64,000 bases of DNA from JANXLS01 sp035308565 (GTDB taxonomy: Bacteria > Planctomycetota > SZUA-567 > H5-PLA8), in contig DATGGK010000105.1 in the NCBI GenBank assembly GCA_035308565.1, forward strand, positions 1 to 64,000, in the 5' to 3' direction. The translations under genes and the position numbers were made by a program. Under the pieces are notes generated by a model that was not told where the DNA came from, did no database searches, and saw nothing but the letters and a program-made list of their open reading frames with translations. Positions 42,460-50,500 of the stretch are shown in pieces; position 1 is the first letter of the stretch, and every line of letters starts with the position of its first letter.

Positions 42460-43080
42460 ATGGTGCAAACTCTTCCGATTGAACTGCCGCCATCCGAGCG
42501 CATTGGGCGATTCACCGTCGATCAGTATTTGAAGATGATCGACATGGGGATATTTCGCGACGGCGCTCCGTATGAACTGCTCGACGGATTGCTCGTGCTA
42601 AAAGACCGGAGCACTCGCGGGGAGGATATTATGTCGATTGGTGAGCCGCACAGCTATGTTGTCGCAGTACTTGGCGCGCTATCGGGCCAACTTGCGCAGC
42701 ACGATTGTTTCATGCGAACTCAGTCGGCGATTCAGATTCCCCCTCTGCACGCCCCGGAACCTGACGGCGCAATTATTCGAGGACTGCTTCGTCCATTTAA
42801 GAGGCCCCCGCTTCCGGCGGATGTTTGCTGCGTCATCGAAGTGTCGGACTCTTCGCTCACAACTGATCGCATCGACAAAGCAGAGAAGTACGCCGAAGCA
42901 GGCATCCCGCAATATGTCGTCGTCGATCTTGTCCACCGCATTGTGGAAGTTCGCGAAAGGCCTGTTGCGGGTAAAAGGAAATATGCGACCTGTCGCATTG
43001 TAAAGACGGGACAATCGGTCGAATTTTTGATGGGTGACGGTACGAAATTGCCGGTGCCCGTGGCGAGTCTTTTGCCGTGA
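42460..43080 (+). CDS. Uma2-family (DUF820) restriction-endonuclease-fold protein
   Basis: 206 residues. RFTVDQYLKMIDMGIF at the start, then the PD-(D/E)xK-type core HAPEPDGAIIRG, CCVIEVSDSSLTTDRIDKAEKYAEAGIPQYVVVD, characteristic of the Uma2 family, abundant in cyanobacteria and planctomycetes. Activity is unproven; nuclease-like action on DNA is inferred from fold. The ATG at 42460 is followed by GTG of the UbiE gene overlapping its TGA, so it is wedged into the quinone operon. Confidence 0.88.
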   Translation: MVQTLPIELPPSERIGRFTVDQYLKMIDMGIFRDGAPYELLDGLLVLKDRSTRGEDIMSIGEPHSYVVAVLGALSGQLAQHDCFMRTQSAIQIPPLHAPEPDGAIIRGLLRPFKRPPLPADVCCVIEVSDSSLTTDRIDKAEKYAEAGIPQYVVVDLVHRIVEVRERPVAGKRKYATCRIVKTGQSVEFLMGDGTKLPVPVASLLP

Positions 43081-43835
43081 CTTCACAAACATCAAGACCG
43101 TTAGCCGAAGCTCCTTCCCTTCCCCGCAATGCCGGCGGGAAATCCGCGGAGGAAGTCCGCGAGATGTTTGCGCGCGTGGCGCGGCGGTATGATTTTTTGA
43201 ATCACTTTTTGTCAATGGGGCTGGATATTCTCTGGCGGCGGCGCGCGGCGAAGGAGGCGCGCGGGCTTGGCGACGGGGATTTGATTGCGGATTTGTGTAC
43301 GGGGACAGGGGATTTGGCGTTTGCGCTGAACAGAGCCGCGCCGAAGGCGCGCGTCGTGGCGCTTGATTTTACCTACGAGATGGTGGCGTACGGGCCGAAG
43401 AAGGCGGCTCGGGAAAAAGTGGCTCGCGTGAGCTTTGGCGTGGGCGATTCGCTGGCGCTGCCGCTGCGCGAGAATTCGGCGGCGGTGGCGAGCGTGGCGT
43501 TTGGGATTCGCAACGTCGCGGATTTGAATTTGGGGTTGAGCGAGATGGTTCGCGTGGTCCGCCCCGGCGGAAAAGTGCTCGTGCTGGAGTTCACCAAACC
43601 GCGCGGATTTTTTTTCGGGCCGCTGTACATGTTTTATTTCAAGCGGATTCTGCCGCTGATCGGGCGACTTATTTCAGCGACGGCGGGCGATGCGTACAAA
43701 TACCTGCCTCAGTCGGTGCAGGCATTCGCGGGGCCGGAGGAGATGAGCGGGCGGATGACGGCGCTGGGGCTAAAAAATGTGCGGGCGGTGGCGATGACGT
43801 TTGGAACGGTGCATTTGTATGTGGGGGAGAAGTAA
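43077..43835 (+). CDS. ubiE: UbiE/MenG C-methyltransferase
   Basis: 252 residues. ARRYDFLNHFLSMGLDILWRRR, SAM motif I DLCTGTGDLAFAL, and the VASVAFGIRNVADLNLGLSEM and VVRPGGKVLVLEFTKP motifs define the menaquinone/ubiquinone 2-methyltransferase family. GTG start overlaps the upstream stop by 4 bases; an Ala/Gly-rich leader (residues 1-25, including NAGGKSAEE) is not conserved and may be repeat-derived. Works late in quinone synthesis, consistent with the nearby UbiD. MenG is the likelier sub-assignment if the organism makes menaquinone. Confidence 0.93.
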   Translation: MTSQTSRPLAEAPSLPRNAGGKSAEEVREMFARVARRYDFLNHFLSMGLDILWRRRAAKEARGLGDGDLIADLCTGTGDLAFALNRAAPKARVVALDFTYEMVAYGPKKAAREKVARVSFGVGDSLALPLRENSAAVASVAFGIRNVADLNLGLSEMVRVVRPGGKVLVLEFTKPRGFFFGPLYMFYFKRILPLIGRLISATAGDAYKYLPQSVQAFAGPEEMSGRMTALGLKNVRAVAMTFGTVHLYVGEK

Positions 43836-43870
43836 TTCAAAATTCAAGATTCAAAATTCAAAATTTGGAA
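43836..43870. repeat. heptamer tandem repeat (ATTCAAA type), 5 copies
   Basis: ATTCAAA, ATTCAAG, ATTCAAA, ATTCAAA, ATTTGGA in 7-bp period, beginning at the base after the UbiE stop codon. Confidence 0.9.
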
Positions 43871-43936
43871 TCGCGCTTCGCGCGACGCGGACGCTTGCGG
43901 GATGCGGTACGGCGATGTTTCGCGAACGAGCGGGGC

Positions 43937-43981
43937 GAAGCCGCACTGGCTGAGTACAGCCAGTGGCACACGAACGGCTTT
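43937..43981. repeat. palindromic repeat, family H
   Basis: CACTGGCTGAGTACAGCCAGTG hairpin with the family tail GCACACGAACGGC, between the convergent UbiE and glycoside hydrolase genes. Confidence 0.7.
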
Positions 43982-44067
43982 AAACTGACGGCGGACGGGC
44001 TGCGTGGATTGAGGCGCTCTTTTCCGCGTCGAGTATTTTTCACGGGCCATTTTTTGTTTTGAGAACT

Positions 44068-46926
44068 TTATTTTTGCGAAATTTCGTAGAGCATCCGCGC
44101 GCCTTCGCCGGGGTTGGCGCCGACGTTTGCGATGAATTCGAGGGCGCCGTCGTTGACGGAGGCTTCGACTCTTGCAACGCGCTTGCCGCCGGTGGAGAGC
44201 GCCCAGACTTCGTACTTCGAGGCGTCGGACAATTTCACGCGCACGGTGGCTTTGCCGTTGCGGACCAGGTGCGGGAGTTTGCCCCAATCGAGCAGCGTTT
44301 TGCGCGCACTTTCGGCGTATTTGATTTCGGTGTTCTGCAAGTCGGTGAGGTGCGTGACGAGCAGGCGTTTGCTCGACGCGATGGGCGCGCCGTCGAGCGC
44401 GCTGACCCAGACGGTCGCGTCGGAATCGCTGAGCGCGATCGTGACGCCGCCGTCTTTGGTCGCGATGACTGTGCCGGCGTGGGCGTAGCCGCCGGCGGTT
44501 TTGGGTGTGTCGAGAATCATCTGGTCATTGGGCGCGTCGATGGTGATCTCGCCGGTTTCGCTGCGGAAAATATTTTTTGCGGGATCGGTGGGGTTGTCGG
44601 CGGTGAGGATTCCTTCCTTCATGAGCGCCATAATGTCCGATGCGCTTATTTCGTAGGCACCGCGTTTATCCTGCCCGGGCCAATAAAGCGGAAGATTCAC
44701 ATACGGCGGATAAACAAGGTCATTTTCGTGATCTGTTCCGCTCCTCCAGACTGTGGTTCCAATGCGCGTTACCCACGCTGCCCAGTGCCAGTTCGCGGCC
44801 AGATTTGGAACCTTTACAGGGGGCGATTTCAGTTGAACTTCGTTCATTTCTATGGTCACCATGCCTGGCGCCGCCTTCATGTCTCCGCGCAGGAACAGAC
44901 AGATCGACGCGCGTTCGGCGGCCTGGCCGAGCGGGTCGCTGACCATGTCGAAATAGTCGATGCGCGCGGGCGAAAACAATTTGGCGTGATCGTGCGCGTA
45001 AGCGAAGCGCCAGATGCCGGACCAGCCTTGCAGCGCGCCCATCGCGCCGGTGAGAATTCCGCCGACGCCGCGGAAGCGCCCGGGGCACGCGTAGTTGTAT
45101 TCGGTGATCGTGAACGGCTTGCCGAAGATGCGCGTGAAGGCGCAGGTGCGCCCGCCGCTCGCGCCGCCGGCGATGGGGCTGGTGTTGTTGCAGCGGCTTG
45201 GCAGGCGCCAATCGCCCTGGAGAAATTGCGGGTGATCGACGTAAAAATGGTCGTCGATGTAATCGTAGATGACGCGCTTGTATTGGTCGGTGACGTGATT
45301 GGTCCACGCGTTGGAATTCGTGATCAGCGCTTTGCATTTGATCTCGTTGTGAAGAAAGTCCTCCATTTTCGCGACCATCTCGCGCTCCTTTTCGGCGAGG
45401 AAAAGATTCTCGTCGCGCGAGCGCGCGTTGCCGCCGTAAACATTGTTCGGAGTCGCGATGGAATTCTTCGCCGCATCTTCGTCGGCTTTCAACGCCGCGC
45501 CCCATGCCTTCGCCAAATCGTCGCGGGTTTTGTAGCGCTTCATCAGCCATTCGTTCCACGCCGTTTTCCATTCGGGAACGTCGCTCATGTACTTTGTGAA
45601 ATTTCCGAAGCAGCCTTCGTTGATCATCGAGAGCCACGCCAGTGCGGGATCGTCGGCGTTGCGCTTGCCCGTATATTTGTTGACGTGTTCCAGCAGCGAT
45701 TTGCTGAAGGCTTTCCAATTCTCCCACGCGCCGGGCGCGACGGGGACGAGGATTTTGAATGCATCCATCGGCACGTTGCCGGGTTTGTCGATGCCGATTT
45801 CCTTATAGGGAATCGGACGCGAGACGAACAGATCGGTGGTGATGTAGATGCCGCGTTTGCCGAGCGCGGCGAAAAAATAATCGAGCTGGTCGAGCTTCTC
45901 ATCGTTGAGCGTCGTGGAGTTTTTTCCCTGCGTAAGGATGCCTTCATAATGGTGGATGCGCACGGCGTTGTAGCCGATGCGCGCGAAGCGATCCGCGAGG
46001 CGGTCGGCTTCGTCGTGAGTCATGAACTGGCCGCTGAAGGCGAGGTTCACGCCGTAGAAACGGCGCGGCGTGGTGCGTTCGTTTTCGAAGACGAACTGTC
46101 CGTCGTCGCGGCAGATCACGCGGCCAAATTTTCCGGCGGGGGCTTCGGTCAGGTTCATGCCGGAGAAATCGAGCGCCGAGCCGGCTTCGATATCGAGTTC
46201 GGTTTTGAGCGGAATCCAATCGGCGCCGGCGACGATGGTGACCGGGCCGTCGCGCGTGAGTTTGATGTCCCCGGGGGGAAAGAAATCGTAAGAGATTTTG
46301 ACAGTCTCACCCCTCTTGAAAACTCCGGCGCGTCCAATGCGCACAGAAAAAGTCTGCGTGTTCCATTGGCGGTTATCTTGGATAAGAACATCGATTGGCT
46401 CCGAAAAAGAAAACGAAAACGGCGCATTCGCAGGCTCAAGATTCAGCGACTTGATCTTCCCAGACCGCAAACCGGTGTCTTTGTATTCGGACGGAAACGT
46501 CCCTTCGACGTTGTCCATTTTCCATTTCGTTCCGGCGAGTGTGGCAATCGGAAAATCTGCGGAGACGTTAAGACTCGCGAGTTTTACATCTTCACGCGCC
46601 GTAAACGCGTATTCCGCTTTAAGCGCCCACAGCGGCGCATACAGATTGGCGGGAATCGCTTCATACACTTTAAAGGATGCTTCGCCATCCAAAACGACTC
46701 CGCTCGGCGTTTTGATAGTAAATTTGTTATTCGGCGCGGCGACGGCGTGTTCGCTGCGCCAAGATTCGTCAAAGAGGCCGAGCGTAAATTCGCAGACTTG
46801 TTTGCCGTTGACGCTGAGATTCAGCGAACCGTTGGTGGAAGCGTGTGCCTCGATTTTTGCGGCATCGGCGGCGCTCAACCCCAGAGGCAATACCGAAAAG
46901 GCAAGGGCAATCTTTAATAGGATCAT
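44068..46926 (-). CDS. secreted glycoside hydrolase, clan GH-A type (TIM barrel)
   Basis: 952 residues. Signal peptide MILLKIALAFSVLPLGLSA with likely cleavage near residue 22. A beta-rich N-terminal region (25-280) is followed by a TIM barrel with RRFYGVNLAFSGQ, the acid/base candidate Glu437 in SMINEGCFGNF and a nucleophile candidate Glu609 in FTITEYNYACPG, as in GH-A retaining enzymes (GH5/39/42-like). The final about 150 residues are a beta-sandwich. Substrate unknown. The ATG at 46926 has AGGAG about 6 bases upstream; it overlaps the pyrD stop by 4 bases. Confidence 0.82.
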   Translation of the reverse strand: MILLKIALAFSVLPLGLSAADAAKIEAHASTNGSLNLSVNGKQVCEFTLGLFDESWRSEHAVAAPNNKFTIKTPSGVVLDGEASFKVYEAIPANLYAPLWALKAEYAFTAREDVKLASLNVSADFPIATLAGTKWKMDNVEGTFPSEYKDTGLRSGKIKSLNLEPANAPFSFSFSEPIDVLIQDNRQWNTQTFSVRIGRAGVFKRGETVKISYDFFPPGDIKLTRDGPVTIVAGADWIPLKTELDIEAGSALDFSGMNLTEAPAGKFGRVICRDDGQFVFENERTTPRRFYGVNLAFSGQFMTHDEADRLADRFARIGYNAVRIHHYEGILTQGKNSTTLNDEKLDQLDYFFAALGKRGIYITTDLFVSRPIPYKEIGIDKPGNVPMDAFKILVPVAPGAWENWKAFSKSLLEHVNKYTGKRNADDPALAWLSMINEGCFGNFTKYMSDVPEWKTAWNEWLMKRYKTRDDLAKAWGAALKADEDAAKNSIATPNNVYGGNARSRDENLFLAEKEREMVAKMEDFLHNEIKCKALITNSNAWTNHVTDQYKRVIYDYIDDHFYVDHPQFLQGDWRLPSRCNNTSPIAGGASGGRTCAFTRIFGKPFTITEYNYACPGRFRGVGGILTGAMGALQGWSGIWRFAYAHDHAKLFSPARIDYFDMVSDPLGQAAERASICLFLRGDMKAAPGMVTIEMNEVQLKSPPVKVPNLAANWHWAAWVTRIGTTVWRSGTDHENDLVYPPYVNLPLYWPGQDKRGAYEISASDIMALMKEGILTADNPTDPAKNIFRSETGEITIDAPNDQMILDTPKTAGGYAHAGTVIATKDGGVTIALSDSDATVWVSALDGAPIASSKRLLVTHLTDLQNTEIKYAESARKTLLDWGKLPHLVRNGKATVRVKLSDASKYEVWALSTGGKRVARVEASVNDGALEFIANVGANPGEGARMLYEISQK

Positions 46927-47864
46927 GAATGACTCCTGCATCTCTCACTAAACGTACCCACAAGTTCTTTTATGGCACTTACGTGCTCATTCTTACACCA
47001 CGCCTCCAGTTCGCGCGGGAGGCGATTGAGCAAATCCGGATCGAAATAATTGGTGGTGCCAATCTGCACGGCGCTGGCGCCGACGATAAAGAATTCGAGC
47101 GCGTCTTCGAGCGTGCGAATGCCGCCGATGCCGACGATCGGAATTTGAGGGCAGGCTTTCGCAGCTTGGTAGACGCAGCGCAGCGCAACAGGTTTGATGC
47201 ACGGGCCCGAAAGACCGCCTGTCACGTTCGCGATGCGCGGGCCGCGCGTTTTGACATCGACGGCAATGCCCAGCAGCGTGTTGATCAGCGAAAGCGCGTC
47301 CGCGCCGCTGGCTGCGGCGGCGCGCGCGATTTCGGCGATGTCCGTCACGTTTGGCGAAAGCTTGGCCATCAGCAGCTTTTTTGTCGTGGGACGCAGCGCT
47401 TTCATCAAGCGCTCGCAGTCGCGCGGATCGGAGGCGAATTGGCAGCCGTGTTTCACGTTCGGGCAGGAGATGTTGATTTCAAAACCGGCGACGCACGCGA
47501 CCGAATCGAGGCGCGCGCAAATTGCCGCATATTCTTCGATGCTGTTGCCGACAACGTTGACGAGCACTTTCGTGGGGAGTTTTTCGAGATCGGGGACGCG
47601 GCCTTCGATGAACGATTCGAGTCCGCAATTTTCGAGGCCGATGGCGTTGAGCATGCCGGCGGCGGTTTCCCAGATGCGCGGGGGCGGGTTGCCTTCGCGC
47701 GGCAGGACGCTCAAACTCTTCGTAACGACCGCGCCGAGATTGTTGAGATCGACGATAGGGCTGTATTCGCTGCCGTAGCCGAAGGTGCCGGAGGCGGCGA
47801 TGAAGGGGGTCTTGAGCTTCAGCTCGCCCAATTGAATCGAAATGTCGGCCACAGCGTTTCGCAA
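46923..47864 (-). CDS. pyrD: dihydroorotate dehydrogenase, class 1B catalytic subunit
   Basis: 313 residues. FMN-binding fold with FIAASGTFGYGSEY, VTKSLSVLPREGNPPPR, GFEINISCPNVKHG (catalytic Cys), MAKLSPNVTDI and IVGIGGIRTLEDALEFFIVGASAVQIGT. It oxidises dihydroorotate in pyrimidine synthesis; class 1B enzymes pair with PyrK, which is not in view. The frame is read from TTG 47864; GTG at 47852 is an alternative start. Its stop overlaps the start of the glycoside hydrolase (ATGA), an unusual pairing. Confidence 0.92.
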   Translation of the reverse strand: MRNAVADISIQLGELKLKTPFIAASGTFGYGSEYSPIVDLNNLGAVVTKSLSVLPREGNPPPRIWETAAGMLNAIGLENCGLESFIEGRVPDLEKLPTKVLVNVVGNSIEEYAAICARLDSVACVAGFEINISCPNVKHGCQFASDPRDCERLMKALRPTTKKLLMAKLSPNVTDIAEIARAAAASGADALSLINTLLGIAVDVKTRGPRIANVTGGLSGPCIKPVALRCVYQAAKACPQIPIVGIGGIRTLEDALEFFIVGASAVQIGTTNYFDPDLLNRLPRELEAWCKNEHVSAIKELVGTFSERCRSHS

Positions 47865-47866
47865 TC

Positions 47867-47894
47867 CTTGAATTTTGAATTTCGAATCTTGAAT
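47867..47894. repeat. heptamer tandem repeat (ATTCAAA type, minus strand), 4 copies
   Basis: CTTGAAT, TTTGAAT, TTCGAAT, CTTGAAT, the complement of the unit at 43836, directly upstream of the pyrD start and 6 bp from the stop of the next gene. Confidence 0.9.
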
Positions 47895-47900
47895 GAGCTT

Positions 47901-48482
47901 TTACGCGAACGCTTTCTTGAAATTATAATCGAAGAGCAGCGCCCATTCGCGCCGCTGGATTTGCAGCAGTGTTTCGGTCAGCACGGCGGCGGGCGCGGTG
48001 CAGCATTGATCGGCAAACCACGCGGCGTCCCATTTGGTCATTGCGCCAAGCTTCGCGGAGATGGACGCGCCGGACGGCGTGGCTGCCGCAAGCTCCTTCG
48101 CGTCGCTGAGCAGTTCCGGGAAAATCGGATGCTCGCCGACGCGCGCCATCCAGTATTTTGCGTTGAACGCGTCGGGTTCGCGGCGATGCAGAATGCCGTG
48201 CCAGTAACTGCCCGAGGGCGTTGCGATGGCTTGCGAAATGTCGTGGCTTTCTTTCATGAAATCGAAGAGCAGCCAGAGGGCTGCGTGCAGCGCTTGAGCG
48301 TCGTGAGGCATGCGCACGCGGCGATTTTTGGAAATGGTCTGGTCGCTCATCGCGCGAAGCATCGCCTCGGCGGTCGAGTCGGGCGCGGCGAAGACGAGCG
48401 TTTTCGGACGCTGCTCCGCGGCGGCTTTCGCAATCAAATCGCGCGCAAGGGGACCATAATCGCCGGTGGAAATTTCGCGCAT
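47901..48482 (-). CDS. conserved hypothetical protein (SYWHGILHRREPD motif)
   Basis: 193 residues, soluble. The most distinctive stretch is SYWHGILHRREPDAFNAKYWMARVGEHPIF (split here by position: about residues 93-122), a dense His/Arg/Trp block that looks like an active or ligand site. TKWDAAWFADQC follows. No catalytic family is recognised. The ATG at 48482 is preferred over a TTG two codons upstream; GAGG lies about 9 bases before it. Divergent from the phosphofructokinase gene. Confidence 0.7.
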   Translation of the reverse strand: MREISTGDYGPLARDLIAKAAAEQRPKTLVFAAPDSTAEAMLRAMSDQTISKNRRVRMPHDAQALHAALWLLFDFMKESHDISQAIATPSGSYWHGILHRREPDAFNAKYWMARVGEHPIFPELLSDAKELAAATPSGASISAKLGAMTKWDAAWFADQCCTAPAAVLTETLLQIQRREWALLFDYNFKKAFA

Positions 48483-48512
48483 AACCAACGCCTCGCAAGG
48501 ACAACATTCTGA

Positions 48513-48540
48513 TTGAACGCCGCAACAAAATCATTATACT
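48513..48540 (+). promoter_or_regulatory. putative sigma70 promoter of the phosphofructokinase gene
   Basis: TTGAAC (48513-48518), 16-bp spacer, TATACT (48535-48540); four and five of six consensus matches. It sits 28 bp before the ATG in an 85-bp divergent region. Confidence 0.45.
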
Positions 48541-48567
48541 GGAGGCTCATCATTTTTGGAGGAAGGA

Positions 48568-49677
48568 ATGAAGAACGTTGGTATTCTAACTGGCGGCGGC
48601 GACGCGCCTGGACTCAACGCCGTGATCCGCGCCGTGGTGATCCGGCTCGCGCGCGAACGCAAGGATTATAATGTGATCGGCCTGATCGACGGCTGGGCGG
48701 GCTTGCGCGATAAGAACACGACGAAACTCAGCCCGACGGCCGTCGATGAAATTCTGCATCAGGGCGGCACGATTTTGGGGACGTCGCGCACGAACCTTTA
48801 TAAGAAGGGCAAGGAAGGCGACATTCAGAAAGCGATCGAGGCGTATCATCAACTCAACCTCGACGCGCTCGTTGCGATCGGCGGCGACGACACGCTGGAG
48901 ATTGCGTACTATCTCGGCCGCGATCACAAGCTCAACATCGTCGGCGTGCCGAAAACAATCGACAACGACGTGTGCGGCACGGATTTCACGTTTGGATTTT
49001 GGTCGAGCGTCGAGCAGGCCACGAAAGCGATCGACGATCTGCGCGTGACCACGATGAGCCATCACCGCGTGATGGTGATCGAATGCATGGGCCGGCACGC
49101 GGGATGGATCACGGCATACACGGGCTTGGCGAGCGAAGCGGATTACATCGCGGTGCCGGAGAAAGCCGTGCACATCGACGTGATCGCGAACGAAGTGAAG
49201 AACTGCCGCGTCGCCGGGAAGCTGCACAGCATCATCGTCGTCGCGGAAGGCGCGTCGATCGCGGGCATCGACGTCAAGCCGCGCGTGGTGAAGAACGAGG
49301 GCGGCGAGTGGGCAATGTCGAGCACGGTTGAGAAAGATAATTTCGGCAACGTGATCTTGCGGCCGGGCGAAGTGGGCGAAGCGGTCGCGGCGGCGATCGA
49401 ACAGAAGACCGGCTTCGAAACGCGCGCGATTGCGCTGGGGCACTTGCAGCGCGGCGGGTCGCCCTGCGCCTACGACCGAATTCTGGGAACGCGCTACGGC
49501 GTGAAGGCGGCGGAAGCGGTGATCGAGGGAAATTTCGGGAGCATGGTGGTGATGAGCGGGCTGGAGGTGTTCACGCGGCCGATGAGCGGGTTGGTGCGCG
49601 AATCGCAATCGGAGCACAAGAAGTACAAGCTGCTGCCGGACGATTTCTTGAAGATTGTGGAGGTGTTCTACGAATAG
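48568..49677 (+). CDS. pfp: 6-phosphofructokinase, PPi-dependent type
   Basis: 369 residues. ILTGGGDAPGLNAVIRA, MGRHAGWITAY and GHLQRGGSPCAYDR place it in the PFKA family. Two phosphoryl-donor positions are diagnostic: GGDDT where ATP enzymes have GGDGS, and PKTIDND where ATP enzymes have PGTIDND. Asp plus Lys there is the PPi-dependent signature. It phosphorylates fructose-6-P with pyrophosphate reversibly. The ATG at 48568 follows GGAGGAAGGA. Donor assignment is by signature and should be treated as strong inference. Confidence 0.9.
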   Translation: MKNVGILTGGGDAPGLNAVIRAVVIRLARERKDYNVIGLIDGWAGLRDKNTTKLSPTAVDEILHQGGTILGTSRTNLYKKGKEGDIQKAIEAYHQLNLDALVAIGGDDTLEIAYYLGRDHKLNIVGVPKTIDNDVCGTDFTFGFWSSVEQATKAIDDLRVTTMSHHRVMVIECMGRHAGWITAYTGLASEADYIAVPEKAVHIDVIANEVKNCRVAGKLHSIIVVAEGASIAGIDVKPRVVKNEGGEWAMSSTVEKDNFGNVILRPGEVGEAVAAAIEQKTGFETRAIALGHLQRGGSPCAYDRILGTRYGVKAAEAVIEGNFGSMVVMSGLEVFTRPMSGLVRESQSEHKKYKLLPDDFLKIVEVFYE

Positions 49678-49706
49678 GAACCGGCGCGAGAAAAGTTAGC
49701 GCATTG

Positions 49707-50489
49707 TCACGCGCTCCTTTTTCGCGGCCGAATCCGCGCGATTTTATCGCGCCAATAATCGGGCATCGAGGCGAGCGCTTCCGTGTACGTTTTTTCGAGT
49801 GGTACGTACACGTAATAGCTCGGTTTTAAGAACAGCGGCAAATCGGGAAGCGCTTCGCCGATGCCGTAGGGCTGGACGTAGGCGTTTATTTCGCCGGAGG
49901 ATTCATATGCGGCTGCGCTGAACGGCTTCGCCGGGTTCCAGACGGGCGCGCGTTCGCCCAGCGCGCTCCAGATCGCGCCGTGAATTCCGCGCGGGGCGAT
50001 GCGGTTGGGGGGAAACGGATCGATGATGGAGACGTGGATTTCGTGAGCGAGGGCGTCGCAGATTTTATCGACGAATTTGTCCAGCGTTTTGAGGCTGACT
50101 TTGTTGGAGCGTGACATCAACTCGACCAGCGCGACGATGTGATGGCCGTCGCTGTGGCGAATGGTAATGGTCCGCTGCTTCGGCGGGATCATGATTTCCT
50201 TTGCGCTGGCGACGATGGCGGTTTTCGGTGGCGACATTCGTTTGAGCAAGTCCGCGAGTGTCGTTCCATACTGCGCGGGGGCTTCCGAAACGGACGCAGC
50301 GAGTTCTTCTCCGTCCTTTTCGAGTGCAATCAAATCCGGCGAAGCTGCGCGCTGAACTTGTTCAACGAGCGCGTAATACGGCTTGGGCAAGATGCCGCCA
50401 TTGAGCGCTTTCATCATGGACGAAAGCCATGCTACGTGGAGGGAGTGATAGATATTTGAATCGATCCCGCTGAAATCATGCGCCGGCAT
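49707..50489 (-). CDS. DUF4058 family protein
   Basis: 260 residues. GIDSNIYHSLHVAWLSSMMKALNGG at the start and TITIRHSDGHHIVALVELMSRSNK near the middle match the DUF4058 family found mostly in cyanobacteria and planctomycetes; NRIAPRGIHGAIW and FLKPSYYVYVPLEKTYTEALASMP are further conserved stretches. Function is unknown. The ATG at 50489 is chosen because GGGAGG precedes it by 5 bases; it begins 12 bp after the CstA stop, so the two genes probably share a transcript. Confidence 0.85.
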   Translation of the reverse strand: MPAHDFSGIDSNIYHSLHVAWLSSMMKALNGGILPKPYYALVEQVQRAASPDLIALEKDGEELAASVSEAPAQYGTTLADLLKRMSPPKTAIVASAKEIMIPPKQRTITIRHSDGHHIVALVELMSRSNKVSLKTLDKFVDKICDALAHEIHVSIIDPFPPNRIAPRGIHGAIWSALGERAPVWNPAKPFSAAAYESSGEINAYVQPYGIGEALPDLPLFLKPSYYVYVPLEKTYTEALASMPDYWRDKIARIRPRKRSA

Positions 50490-50500
50490 TTTCACCTCCC

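Noticed and set aside
44059..46917. 952-residue open frame on the plus strand opposite the glycoside hydrolase
   Set aside because: Antisense shadow; the minus-strand frame has a signal peptide, active-site motifs and a good ribosome site.
46929..48512. 527-residue open frame on the plus strand over pyrD and its neighbour
   Set aside because: Covers two minus-strand genes including an unmistakable pyrD; composition is shadow-like.
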